Assembly (NCBI RefSeq): GCF_000423245.1
Contig: NZ_KE383993.1
Coordinates: forward strand, 352,160-416,159
Reading direction: 5' to 3'
DNA length: 64,000 bases
From: Ligilactobacillus ceti DSM 22408
Lineage (GTDB): Bacteria > Bacillota > Bacilli > Lactobacillales > Lactobacillaceae
In this document: in pieces, positions 32,835 through 41,317 of the stretch
Layout of the letters: every line of letters begins with the position of its first letter
Numbering within the stretch: position 1 is the first letter of the stretch
Made by a program: the position numbers and the translations under genes
Notes under the pieces: model-generated
Seen by the model: the letters and a program-made list of their open reading frames with translations, nothing else
Told to the model about the DNA's origin: nothing
Databases searched by the model: none

Positions 32835-35570
32835 ATGGCAAGTAGAATAAAAGGTATAACCGTTGAAATTGGTGGAGATACTACTGGTTTAGATAAAGCC
32901 TTAAAAGGTGTTAATTCATCAATAAGACAAACGCAGTCTTCTCTTCGTGATGTTAATAGATTATTAAAATTAGATCCAAGAAATAGTGAACTTTTAGCAC
33001 AAAAGCAAAAGTTACTCCAAAATGAAATCAAAGGAACTAAGGAAAAACTAGAAGCATTAAAAGAAGCAGATAAACAAGCAAAAATTCAACTTGAAAAAGG
33101 AGAACTTGGTCAAGATAAGTATGATGCACTTCAAAGAGAAATTATAGCAACTGAAAGCAAACTAAAATCACTAGAAAGTGAAGCTAAAAATACAACTAAT
33201 GCATTAACTAAAATATCTGAAGCAGGAACTAAACTGCAAACAGTAGGAAAAGGCATAGAAAATGCAGGTAAGAAAATGACTGCCGTATCTGCTGGAATTG
33301 TAGCAATTGGTGGAGCAAGTAGCAAAATGTCTATGGATTTTGAAGATGCAATGGCAAAAGTAAATACCATAGCAGATACAACAGAAGTTCCACTTAAAAC
33401 ATTAGAAAAATCTATCATGGATTTATCTAACCAAACAGGTATAAGTTCTAGTGAGATTGCAGAAAATGTCTATAACGCAATATCTGCTGGTCAAAAGACA
33501 GGTGACGCAGTTAACTTTGTAGCACAATCTTCTAAACTTGCAAAAGCAGGTTTTGCAGAAAGTGGTGCAGCACTTGATGTATTAACTACTATTATGAATG
33601 CCTATGGACTTAAAGCTAGTGAAGTAAATAAAGTATCAGATATTTTAATTCAAACACAAAATTTAGGAAAAACAACAGTAGGACAACTTTCAAGTTCTAT
33701 GGGTAAAGTTATACCAACTGCAAATGCCTATGGAGTAAGTATCGAACAATTAGGAGCAAGTTATGCAGTGATGACATCAAAAGGTATCGCAACTGCAGAA
33801 TCAACTACATATATGAACTCAATGCTTAATGAATTAGGTAAAAGTGGAACAAAGGCATCAACTATTTTAAGAAACCAAACAGGTATGAGCTTTGGAGAAT
33901 TAATGAAAAAAGGCTATTCACTATCTGATGTTTTAGCTATTTTGAAAAAAGAGGCAGATAAACAAGGTAAGTCACTCGGAGATATGTTTGGAAGTGCCGA
34001 GGCAGCAAAAGCAGGACTTACTATTTTAGGAGATAGTGCTAAAGATTTTAATGGTGTATTAAGTAAAATGAATAATAGCACTGGTGCAACAGATACTGCT
34101 TTTTCAAAATTGCAGACTAATTCTTTTAAAATTCAAAAGTCTATTAATCGACTTAAAAATATGATGGTAGAACTAGGTAGAGCAGTAATGGAAGTTATAG
34201 CTCCAATTATGGAAAAACTAGCAGATAAGATTAAAGGTTTAACTACATGGTTTTCTTCATTAGATGATGGGACAAAAAAGATAATTGTGACTATTGCATT
34301 AATTGTAGCTGCAATTGGTCCTGTACTACTTATTATTGGAAAAATAATAACGGCAGTAGGAACTATTATGACAATAATTCCAACACTAGTAAGCGTTATA
34401 GGAGTATTGAAAACAGGTTTTATTGCACTCAATGCAGTGATGTTAGCTAATCCAATTTTTCTAATTATTGCAGCTATCGTAGCACTAGTTGCAGGATTTG
34501 TACTACTTTGGAATAAATCAGAGGCATTTAGGAATTTTTGGATTGGACTATGGGAATCAATTAAGACAGTAATAATGACAGTTTGGAATAGTATAGTAGA
34601 ATTTCTAACTCCAATATTTGAGGCAATAAAATTAATTATTACCACAGTTTGGAACGGTATAAAAGATTTCTTTATTAATCTTTGGGAATCTATAAAACTA
34701 ATTTTTACTACTGTATTTGATGTAATTAAAACAATAGTTATGACATATTTTAATATCTATAAAACTATTATTGTAACTGTCTTTAACATCATAAAAACGG
34801 TAATTACAATCATTTGGAATAGTATAAAACTAGTAATTACAACAGTAGTAAATGTAATTAAAACAGTTATTACCACAGTTTTTAATGGGATAAAAGTTAC
34901 AATTACAACTATTTTAAATACAATAAAATCAGTAGTTTCTACTATTTGGAATGCTATCAAATCAGTTATTAGTAGCGTAGTAAATGGAATTAGAAATACA
35001 GTCGTAAGTATATTTAATGGACTAAAAAACATAATAAGCTCTGTATTTAATGGTATAAAAAATACTGCAACAAGTGTATGGAATGGAATAAAAAATGCAA
35101 TTGTATCTCCAATTCAAACTGCAAAAGATAAGATAAAAGGAATAATAGATAAAATTAAAGGTTTCTTTGGTGGCTTAAAACTAAATCTACCAAAGATAAA
35201 ACTACCACATTTTACTATTAGAGGTGGATTTTCAATAGCACCACCAAGAGTTCCAAAACTATCTATTGATTGGTATAAAGACGGTGGAATTATGAAAAGA
35301 CCGACTATATTTGGAATGAATGGCTCATCACTTATGGCAGGTGGCGAGGCAGGAGCAGAAGCTATACTTCCACTTAAAGACTTTTATAATAATCTTGAAA
35401 AAATGCTAAATAGTAATGCAGATAATACACAAATGGAAAACTACCTATCAATAATTGCAGAAAATAGTAGCAAAGGTATCTATCTAGAAGATGGAACATT
35501 GGTTGGAAAACTACTACCTGCAATTGATGAGGGCTTAGGAAAAATATCTGTAAGAAAGGATAGAGGATGA
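32835..35570 (+). CDS. Tape measure protein
   Basis: A 911-aa tail tape measure protein. The N-terminus (KGITVEIGGDTTGLDKALKG) leads into a coiled coil (about 40-130), then the TP901-type core with AMAKVNTIADTTEVPLKTLE and FVAQSSKLAKAGFAESGAAL. Hydrophobic segments lie at about 480-560. Residues about 579-760 are tandem 11-residue repeats with an aromatic residue every 11 positions. The C-terminus carries FGMNGSSLMAGGEAGAEAIL, typical of this family. It sets tail length and ends in a 4-bp overlap with the distal tail remnant. Confidence 0.95.
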   Translation: MASRIKGITVEIGGDTTGLDKALKGVNSSIRQTQSSLRDVNRLLKLDPRNSELLAQKQKLLQNEIKGTKEKLEALKEADKQAKIQLEKGELGQDKYDALQREIIATESKLKSLESEAKNTTNALTKISEAGTKLQTVGKGIENAGKKMTAVSAGIVAIGGASSKMSMDFEDAMAKVNTIADTTEVPLKTLEKSIMDLSNQTGISSSEIAENVYNAISAGQKTGDAVNFVAQSSKLAKAGFAESGAALDVLTTIMNAYGLKASEVNKVSDILIQTQNLGKTTVGQLSSSMGKVIPTANAYGVSIEQLGASYAVMTSKGIATAESTTYMNSMLNELGKSGTKASTILRNQTGMSFGELMKKGYSLSDVLAILKKEADKQGKSLGDMFGSAEAAKAGLTILGDSAKDFNGVLSKMNNSTGATDTAFSKLQTNSFKIQKSINRLKNMMVELGRAVMEVIAPIMEKLADKIKGLTTWFSSLDDGTKKIIVTIALIVAAIGPVLLIIGKIITAVGTIMTIIPTLVSVIGVLKTGFIALNAVMLANPIFLIIAAIVALVAGFVLLWNKSEAFRNFWIGLWESIKTVIMTVWNSIVEFLTPIFEAIKLIITTVWNGIKDFFINLWESIKLIFTTVFDVIKTIVMTYFNIYKTIIVTVFNIIKTVITIIWNSIKLVITTVVNVIKTVITTVFNGIKVTITTILNTIKSVVSTIWNAIKSVISSVVNGIRNTVVSIFNGLKNIISSVFNGIKNTATSVWNGIKNAIVSPIQTAKDKIKGIIDKIKGFFGGLKLNLPKIKLPHFTIRGGFSIAPPRVPKLSIDWYKDGGIMKRPTIFGMNGSSLMAGGEAGAEAILPLKDFYNNLEKMLNSNADNTQMENYLSIIAENSSKGIYLEDGTLVGKLLPAIDEGLGKISVRKDRG
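34571..35111 (+). repeat. Tandem 33-bp (11-residue) repeats in the tape measure gene
   Basis: About sixteen diverged units of the pattern V-W/F-N-x-I-K-x-x-I/V, with Trp or Phe every 11 residues, lie in this stretch. Such hendecad-like repeats fit an extended helical ruler whose copy number scales tail length. Confidence 0.75.
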
Positions 35571-35782
35571 TAACAATTAAATTTAATGATGTAGATATTT
35601 ATAAAGAATATAAAGTTGTTCTTGAAAATTTTAATATAGGTATTCCAGAACCAAAGCTCACTACACTATCCATACCAGGTCGAGATGGTGGTTTGCTGAA
35701 AACTACCGCAAAGCAAAAGCAGCAGGCTTACATGTCGGAGCTTACTGGTATTCCTATGCCGACTCAGCAAGTGAAGCGGTAA
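35567..35782 (+). pseudogene. Distal tail protein, truncated after about 41 codons
   Basis: The frame starts MITIKFNDVDIYKEYKVVLE and reaches LSIPGRDGG, the conserved N-terminus of SPP1/TP901-type distal tail proteins, which are normally several times longer. From about 35689 the DNA is GH25 lysin sequence read in a different frame, so the last 30 residues are nonsense. This is a deletion junction that removed the baseplate genes. Confidence 0.85.
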
Positions 35783-36489
35783 GGGAAGCAAAATCATGTG
35801 CCGATATTCTAAAAGGCAGGCAGCTTGATTATCCTATCTACTTTGACCTTGAAGAGCGAAGCCAACTAAATCGTGGCAGGAATTTTTGCTCTAGCCTAAT
35901 TACGGCTTTTTGTAATGAGCTTGAAAGACAAGGCTTCTTTGCTGGCTTTTACACCTCACTATCAGCAGCAGAAAACTATGTAAGCGTAGAGGTTCGTAAT
36001 CGTTATGCTTTTTGGCTTGCACAATGGAATGACACCTGCCAGTACGATGGCAAATACGGGTTATGGCAATACACATCAAGCGGACATGTAGCAGGCATTG
36101 GCGGTCGGGTTGATATGGATATGTCTTATGTTGATTATCCAGCAATCATCAAAAACATGGGATTTAACGGATATGCAAAAGGCACAACCTCAAAGTCTGT
36201 ATCAAAGACTAAAAGCGTTGATGAATTAGCAGACGAAGTGCTTGAAGGCAAATGGGGTAACGGAAACGACCGATACAACCGCCTAACCAACGCAGGCTAT
36301 GATTATGATAGAGTGCAAGACAAAGTTAACGAAAAACTAGGAATCACGAGGACGCTTAAGTCAGTAGATACTATCGCACGAGAAGTTATCCATGGTGATT
36401 GGGGTAACGGAGAAGAAAGATATAACCGCCTAACAAACGCAGGATACGACTACGATAAAGTCCAAACAAGAGTAAACGAACTCATCTAA
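35689..36489 (+). pseudogene. GH25 endolysin lacking its N-terminus, with two CW_7 repeats
   Basis: Frame 1 from 35689 encodes WFAENYRKAKAAGLHVGAYW, YPIYFDLEERSQLNRG and WLAQWNDTC, clear glycosyl hydrolase 25 lysozyme. The first 55 or so residues with the leading Asp motif are missing. Two Cpl-7-type cell-wall binding repeats follow (36211-36345 and 36358-36486; core KWGNGNDRYNRLTNAGYDYD and a near-copy). An internal ATG at 36115 could yield only the wall-binding part. GC content and codon use differ from the tape measure gene, so it may come from a second phage. Confidence 0.88.
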
Positions 36490-36500
36490 AAACAGGGAAA

Positions 36501-36540
36501 GCCCATTCTAGAAAAAACTCTAGGATGGGCTCTTTTTTTA
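36501..36540 (+). terminator. Terminator after endolysin remnant
   Basis: GCCCAT and ATGGGC arms with an inner CTAG/CTAG pairing span 36501-36530, followed by TCTTTTTTT. It is a strong late-operon terminator. Confidence 0.88.
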
Positions 36541-36564
36541 TGCCTAAAAAAATTTTTTGAAAAA

Positions 36565-36607
36565 TTTTATAAAAAACATCCGATTTGCTCCTTTCCCAAG
36601 GCTACCT
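36565..36607 (+). promoter_or_regulatory. Conserved cassette leader, copy 1 of second type
   Basis: A block ATAAAAAACATCCGATTT, then 8 variable bases and CCCAAGGCTACCT. Identical blocks at identical spacing recur at 40862-40904. Both copies are preceded by an AAAAAATTTTTT tract like the first leader type. The copy sits before the second replication cassette. Confidence 0.6.
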
Positions 36608-36649
36608 AATAGAGGCGATAAGTAAGACCTCTAGAAAGGAGGAAAGATT

Positions 36650-36832
36650 ATGAAACATAAACTCAAAATCAGCTTAAGCAAAAAGCCTAAAAATGAAGGC
36701 TTAGCAAGCTACCGTGCTTTGACCTTCAAAGAAAAACTGCTCTATTTCTTTTTAGGCAAAGACAAAGATGTGATGGTGTTCGTGCCAGGAGACAAGATTT
36801 CAGAAGTATCTATTAGCAGGGAAGGAGAATAA
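36650..36832 (+). CDS. Small conserved phage protein (VPGD type)
   Basis: A 60-aa basic protein: KLKISLSKKPKNEGLASYRA, LTFKEKLLYFFLG and MVFVPGDKISEVSI. I recognise the FKEKLL...VPGD pattern from gut Firmicutes phages, always in front of YqaJ-type cassettes, but no function is known. AAAGGAGG gives a strong ribosome binding site. It replaces the unrelated 51-aa protein that opens the first cassette. Confidence 0.65.
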   Translation: MKHKLKISLSKKPKNEGLASYRALTFKEKLLYFFLGKDKDVMVFVPGDKISEVSISREGE

Positions 36833-36834
36833 AG

Positions 36835-37122
36835 ATGGAAAAAGAAAAACTTGTAACACTCGCAAATGAGCTAAAAAAGTGTAGCAAAATGTTGGAACAA
36901 ATCGCTAGCAAACTTTTAGCAGAAGAAGAAACAAAAAGCGAAAAAGTATCATCTGTTTCATTTGAAGGGCTAAGAGGCATTTTAGCTGATAAGTCAAGGA
37001 AAGGTCATACCAAGGCTATCAAAGAAATCATCCTATCACTAGGTGTAAATAGGCTTAGTGAAGTAAAGAAAAGCGATTATGATTCTTTGCTTGAAAAAGT
37101 AAAGGAGCTAGAAGATGAATAA
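36835..37122 (+). CDS. Conserved 95-aa cassette protein, second copy
   Basis: The homologue of the 96-aa product at 8506-8796: ANELKKCSKMLEQIASKLL at the N-terminus and FEGLRGILADKSRKGHTKAI with NRLSEVKKSDYDSLLEKV at the C-terminus. The linker between the two parts differs, but the C-terminal module aligns closely. It overlaps the YqaJ gene by 8 bp, where the first copy overlaps by one base. Confidence 0.75.
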   Translation: MEKEKLVTLANELKKCSKMLEQIASKLLAEEETKSEKVSSVSFEGLRGILADKSRKGHTKAIKEIILSLGVNRLSEVKKSDYDSLLEKVKELEDE

Positions 37123-38080
37123 AAGCATTAGCGTCACAGAAAAAAGACACCGCTATATTGGTGGGAGTGATATTCCGATTCTTATGGAGATTTCATTTTT
37201 CAAATCAAGAATGGAGCTTTTAAAAGAAAAAGCAGGGCTTGTAAAGAATGAATTTCAAGGAAACGAGTATACCGAGTATGGGAATCTCTTAGAACCAAAG
37301 ATAAGGGAATATATCAATCAGTCATATAAAGGCGATCCTTTTAAGGAAGATAGCTTTATCGGAGTATTAAGTCCAAGCGATGGAGAAAGTCTAGACTTTA
37401 GGTGCAATGTTGATGGCATAAATAAAGATAGCGTTTTGGAAATCAAAACAACATCTAATGTCAAAACAAAACTTGAAGACTATAAGACCTATCTTGTGCA
37501 ATTACTCTTTTACATGGTAAATGCAAAAAAGCACAAAGGAATCCTTGCAGTTTATGAAAGAAGCGACTTTTCTATTCCAGAGACTATTGATGAAGCAAAA
37601 CTTAAAGTCTATGAAATCAAACTATCTGATTATGAAGAGATGGTAGATGAGATTTTAGAAAGTGTAGCTAGGTTTCAACAAGACCTAATGGCACTAAAAG
37701 AAAATCCAAGTATGACGGAAGAAGACTTTATGCCTGCTCTTATCGTAGAAAACTCAAAAAAGATTGTAGCTTTGGAAAACCAGCTAAAGGGATTTAAGAA
37801 GCTAGAAGCAGAGTTAAAAGCAGTTAAAGAAGAACTCTTTGAAGCAATGAAAGCGTATGGCGTTCGTAAATGGTCAACGCCTAATGGAGTCAGCTTTTCA
37901 AGGGTAGATGAAACACAAAGTATTAAAAAGGTTATTGATGAAGAGTCTCTAAAAGTATCTCATCCAAGAATCTATAAAAAGTACTTGATGGAAAAAGTAT
38001 CTAAGCGTAAAGGCTACGTGAGGATAACAATAAACGAAAACAATGTAAACAACGAATTCAAAGTAGAAAAAGGAGAATAA
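37115..38080 (+). CDS. YqaJ-like viral recombinase, second copy
   Basis: A 321-aa YqaJ nuclease with RYIGGSDIPILM, GNEYTEYGNLLEP, CNVDGINKDSVLEIKTTS and YLVQLLFYMVNAKKHKG, so the catalytic acidic residues and ExK are intact. It is diverged from the 323-aa copy at 8796-9767 but alignable end to end. It is a complete gene and may still be functional. Confidence 0.92.
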   Translation: MNKSISVTEKRHRYIGGSDIPILMEISFFKSRMELLKEKAGLVKNEFQGNEYTEYGNLLEPKIREYINQSYKGDPFKEDSFIGVLSPSDGESLDFRCNVDGINKDSVLEIKTTSNVKTKLEDYKTYLVQLLFYMVNAKKHKGILAVYERSDFSIPETIDEAKLKVYEIKLSDYEEMVDEILESVARFQQDLMALKENPSMTEEDFMPALIVENSKKIVALENQLKGFKKLEAELKAVKEELFEAMKAYGVRKWSTPNGVSFSRVDETQSIKKVIDEESLKVSHPRIYKKYLMEKVSKRKGYVRITINENNVNNEFKVEKGE

Positions 38081-38082
38081 TT

Positions 38083-38637
38083 ATGAAAACAACTAATCTA
38101 AACACAAAGGTTATCACTGGAGTAAACACAAGACTAAGCTATGCCAATGTATGGGAAGCAGTCTCAATCAATGGAGGAAAAGAAAAATACTCTGTATCTG
38201 TTCTTATTCCAAAGGACGATAAGAAAACGCTAGACGCTATTGAAAAAGCAGTAGATGCTGCAATCGAAGTAGGTATCGCCAAGTTTGGAGGTAAAAAGCC
38301 TAATAAAGTTGCTATCAAACTTCCACTCCGTGATGGAGATATTGAGCGTGATGATGAAGCGTATAAAGGACATTATTTCTTAAATGCTAATTCAGTAACG
38401 CCACCTCAAATCGTGGATAAGAATGTTGATCCTATCCTTGATAAATCAGAAGTCTATTCAGGTTGCTATGCAAGGGTGTCACTAAACTTCTACGCTTTTA
38501 ACTCTAACGGTAATAAAGGAGTTGCTTGCGGACTTGGTAATATCCAAAAGATTAAAGATGGAGAAATGCTAGGTGGAAGAAGTAATGCATTTGATGATTT
38601 CACATCATTTGAAGGTGATGACGATTTTCTAGCATAG
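38083..38637 (+). CDS. DUF2815 protein, second copy
   Basis: A 184-aa DUF2815 protein with TGVNTRLSYANVWEAVSING, LPLRDGDIERDDEAYKGHYF and GCYARVSLNFYAFNSNGNKG. It follows the YqaJ stop by 2 bp, as in the first cassette. Several internal stretches are identical in protein to the 181-aa copy, including the two long motifs quoted in part here. Confidence 0.88.
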   Translation: MKTTNLNTKVITGVNTRLSYANVWEAVSINGGKEKYSVSVLIPKDDKKTLDAIEKAVDAAIEVGIAKFGGKKPNKVAIKLPLRDGDIERDDEAYKGHYFLNANSVTPPQIVDKNVDPILDKSEVYSGCYARVSLNFYAFNSNGNKGVACGLGNIQKIKDGEMLGGRSNAFDDFTSFEGDDDFLA

Positions 38638-38647
38638 GGGGATAGAT

Positions 38648-38791
38648 ATGTATCAGTTTATGGATCACATTAACACTGTTTTTATCTTTTGCTTCGTGAT
38701 AGCTCTAGCCACCATCATTTGGGTGGATCTGCTTAAAAGTTTTATCAGATTCTTAAAAGAAAAGATGAATAGACGAAGAATGCAAAGGTAA
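38648..38791 (+). CDS. Small membrane protein, second cassette
   Basis: A 47-aa protein (MYQFMDHINTVFIFCFVIAL) with one hydrophobic segment followed by a basic tail ending in RRRMQR. It sits in the slot of the 59-aa membrane protein of the first cassette. The two share topology and charge but little sequence. A weak GGGG site precedes the ATG by about 8 bp. Function unknown. Confidence 0.55.
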   Translation: MYQFMDHINTVFIFCFVIALATIIWVDLLKSFIRFLKEKMNRRRMQR

Positions 38792-38803
38792 GAAAAGGGA
38801 TAA

Positions 38804-38828
38804 GTGGCAGAGAGTTAATCTTTGCCAC
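38804..38828 (+). promoter_or_regulatory. GTGGCA/TGCCAC hairpin before second polymerase
   Basis: A 6-bp stem (38804-38809/38823-38828) stands at the same place as the hairpin at 10519-10540. Conservation in both cassettes argues for a function in mRNA stability or polymerase expression. Confidence 0.4.
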
Positions 38829-38848
38829 TTAACTTTAAGGAGGAATAT

Positions 38849-40798
38849 ATGGAAGTAATAAAAACACTCTCAGTTGATATTGAAACTTTTTCTAGCACAA
38901 ATCTATCAAAGTCGGGTGTATATAAATATGCGAGTAGTCCAGACTTTGAGGTGCTTCTTTTTGCATACTCAATAAACCACGGAGCAGTAAAAGTAGTTGA
39001 CCTAGCAAGTGGAGAAAAAATACCAACAGAAATAATAGAAGCTATTAAAAGTGACGAGGTTATCAAGTGGGCTTTTAATGCAAACTTTGAGCGTATCTGT
39101 TTGTCCCATCATCTTGGCATGAAGGTGGGAGAATATTTAAGTCCTGCGTCTTGGAGATGTTCTATGGTGTGGTCTGCTTATATGGGGCTACCATTATCCC
39201 TTGAAGGAGTGGGAGCGGTTCTTGGTCTTGATAAACAAAAACTAGGAGCAGGAAAAGACCTCATCAGATATTTTTGTATTCCTTGTACGCCAACCAAAAC
39301 AAATGGAAATAGAAAAAGAAACCACTACTATCACGATAAGGAAAAATGGGAGCTTTTTAAGAAATATAATAGGCGTGATGTTGAGGTAGAAGTTAGATTG
39401 CAAGAAAAACTTAAAAATCATCCTGTCCCAGATTTCCTATGGGAAGAATATAAATTAGATCAAATCATCAATGATAGAGGGATAAAGATTGATAGAGATT
39501 TTGTTACATCAGCAATCAAGGTAAACGATATATCAAGAAAAGAATGTATGAACGAACTATCAAGGCTAACTAATCTTGAAAATCCAAACTCAGTCATGCA
39601 GATGAGAAGCTGGCTAAAAGAACATGGCATAGAAACAGAAAGCCTCGATAAAAAAGTGGTCAACGAGCTTCTTGATAAGGTTGATGAAAAAGCAAGAAAG
39701 GTACTACTTTTAAGGCAAAAAATATCAAGGTCATCAATTAAAAAATATGAAGCTATGATAAACGCTAGCTGCACTGATGATAGATGCCGTGGTATGTTTC
39801 AATTTCTAGGAGCAAATAGAACGGGTAGATGGAGCGGAAGACTTGTCCAACTTCAAAACCTTAAAAGAAACTCCATGACGGATCTAAAAGAGGCACGAGA
39901 ACTTGTAAAAATGCAAAATCTTGAAGCCCTAGATTTACTATATGAAGATATACCAAATACTCTATCAGAACTTATCCGTACTGCCTTTATACCAAAAAAG
40001 GATACACTCTTTTTTGTAGCAGACTTTAGTGCTATTGAAGCAAGAGTCATAGCATATCTTGCAGGAGAAGAATGGAGAAATCAGTCTTTTAGAGAAGGTA
40101 AAGACATTTATTGCATGAGTGCCTCACAGATGTTTAATGTTCCAGTAGAAAAACATGGTGTTAATGGAGAATTAAGACAAAAAGGAAAGGTCGCAGAACT
40201 TGCCTGTGGATATGGCGGATCGGTTGGAGCCTTAAAAGCTATGGGGGCTCTCGATATGGGACTTACTGAAGAAGACCTAAAACCGCTAGTAGATTCATGG
40301 CGTAAAGCAAATCCAAATATAGTAAATCTTTGGTGGAATGTAGATAGAGAAATAAAAAGAGCAATCAAAACGAAAAAAGAAACAGAAACTAACGGCATAA
40401 AGTTTTTATATAAAGGAAAGGCTTTATTTATAGAATTGCCGTCAAAAAGAACACTCACATACATCAAGCCCGAAATAGAAATCAACGCTTATGGAAGTGA
40501 ATCAATAACTTATCAAGGAATCGGAGCAAATAAGAAGTGGGAGAAAATAGAAAGCTACGGTCCAAAGTTTGTAGAAAACATAGTGCAAGCCATATCAAGA
40601 GACTTACTAATGGAAGGCATAAGGAATTTAGCTGATTTAGATATAGTAGCCCATGTTCATGATGAGATTATCTTAGAAGCAAAAGATAATATCTCTCTTG
40701 ATGAAATCTGTAAGAAGATGAGCAAAGTTCCAGATTGGTGTAAAGATTTATATCTAAATGCAGATGGATATATTTGCGAGTTTTATAAAAAAGATTAA
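38849..40798 (+). CDS. Phage DNA polymerase, family A, second copy
   Basis: A 649-aa polymerase of the same length as the one at 10564-12513. SVDIETFSSTNLSKSG, RTGRWSGRLVQLQNL, DFSAIEARVIAYLAG, RQKGKVAELACGYGG and the final HDE are intact. The ATG at 38849 follows AAGGAGG; an in-frame ATG at 38822 has no such site. Both polymerases appear functional, so one mobile element carries two replicative polymerase genes. Confidence 0.95.
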   Translation: MEVIKTLSVDIETFSSTNLSKSGVYKYASSPDFEVLLFAYSINHGAVKVVDLASGEKIPTEIIEAIKSDEVIKWAFNANFERICLSHHLGMKVGEYLSPASWRCSMVWSAYMGLPLSLEGVGAVLGLDKQKLGAGKDLIRYFCIPCTPTKTNGNRKRNHYYHDKEKWELFKKYNRRDVEVEVRLQEKLKNHPVPDFLWEEYKLDQIINDRGIKIDRDFVTSAIKVNDISRKECMNELSRLTNLENPNSVMQMRSWLKEHGIETESLDKKVVNELLDKVDEKARKVLLLRQKISRSSIKKYEAMINASCTDDRCRGMFQFLGANRTGRWSGRLVQLQNLKRNSMTDLKEARELVKMQNLEALDLLYEDIPNTLSELIRTAFIPKKDTLFFVADFSAIEARVIAYLAGEEWRNQSFREGKDIYCMSASQMFNVPVEKHGVNGELRQKGKVAELACGYGGSVGALKAMGALDMGLTEEDLKPLVDSWRKANPNIVNLWWNVDREIKRAIKTKKETETNGIKFLYKGKALFIELPSKRTLTYIKPEIEINAYGSESITYQGIGANKKWEKIESYGPKFVENIVQAISRDLLMEGIRNLADLDIVAHVHDEIILEAKDNISLDEICKKMSKVPDWCKDLYLNADGYICEFYKKD

Positions 40799-40818
40799 AA
40801 GAACAAGTAAACACTGCT

Positions 40819-40848
40819 AAGACGAGGCAATCTGTCTCGTCTTTTTTA
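40819..40848 (+). terminator. Terminator after second polymerase gene
   Basis: An 8-bp AAGACGAG/CTCGTCTT stem (40819-40826/40836-40843) with a T-run. It is unrelated in sequence to the terminator at 12537 but in the same position. Confidence 0.87.
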
Positions 40849-40861
40849 TTTCTAAAAAATT

Positions 40862-40904
40862 TTTTATAAAAAACATCCGATTTCACCTTCTCCCAAGGCT
40901 ACCT
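40862..40904 (+). promoter_or_regulatory. Conserved cassette leader, copy 2 of second type
   Basis: Matches 36565-36607: ATAAAAAACATCCGATTT, 8 variable bases, CCCAAGGCTACCT. It precedes the HTH/zinc protein and recombinase operon, so both operons of this second element share a leader. Confidence 0.6.
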
Positions 40905-40921
40905 ATTAGGAGGTAGTAATC

Positions 40922-41317
40922 ATGAACGATGAAATCAAAGAAAAAATCATCCTCTTAAGAAAGGATGGACTAGGCTATAAAAAAATAGCAAAAGAACTAG
41001 GCGTCAATCTAAACTCAGTTAAATCATTTTGTAGAAACCAAAGGAATAAAAAGAGCAAGCTAGAAATCATCAACTGCAAATACTGTAAAGAAATCATTAA
41101 TACCAAAGGGAAAAGAGGAAATGTCAAGTTTTGCTCTAAGGCTTGTAAAACAAAATGGTGGAATGCCAATAAGAAAAAGCTAAATAGAAAAACGGCTATC
41201 GCAAAGACTTGTGCCAATTGTAATAAAGAGTTTTTTAGCTATAAAAACGAAAAAAGAAAATACTGCACTCATGCCTGCTATATCGAGCATAGATTTAGAG
41301 GTTGCAGTAATGGATAA
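40922..41317 (+). CDS. HTH protein with two zinc knuckles
   Basis: A 131-aa protein. The N-terminal HTH (about 1-45: LLRKDGLGYKKIAKELGVNL, then SVKSFCRNQRN) resembles sigma region 4. Two Cys-rich knuckles follow: CKYCKEIINTKGKRGNVKFC with CKTKWW, and CANCNKEF with CTHAC. Such proteins commonly lie just upstream of large serine recombinases in Firmicutes elements and may act as excision regulators; that role is inferred. Confidence 0.7.
   Translation: MNDEIKEKIILLRKDGLGYKKIAKELGVNLNSVKSFCRNQRNKKSKLEIINCKYCKEIINTKGKRGNVKFCSKACKTKWWNANKKKLNRKTAIAKTCANCNKEFFSYKNEKRKYCTHACYIEHRFRGCSNG

Noticed and set aside
34133-34645. 170-aa minus-strand open frame
   Set aside because: It is antisense to the tape measure gene, is low-complexity hydrophobic and has no ribosome binding site.
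34571-35111. Possible CRISPR-like repeats
   Set aside because: The periodicity is 33 bp in phase with the reading frame and encodes hendecads; there are no spacers.
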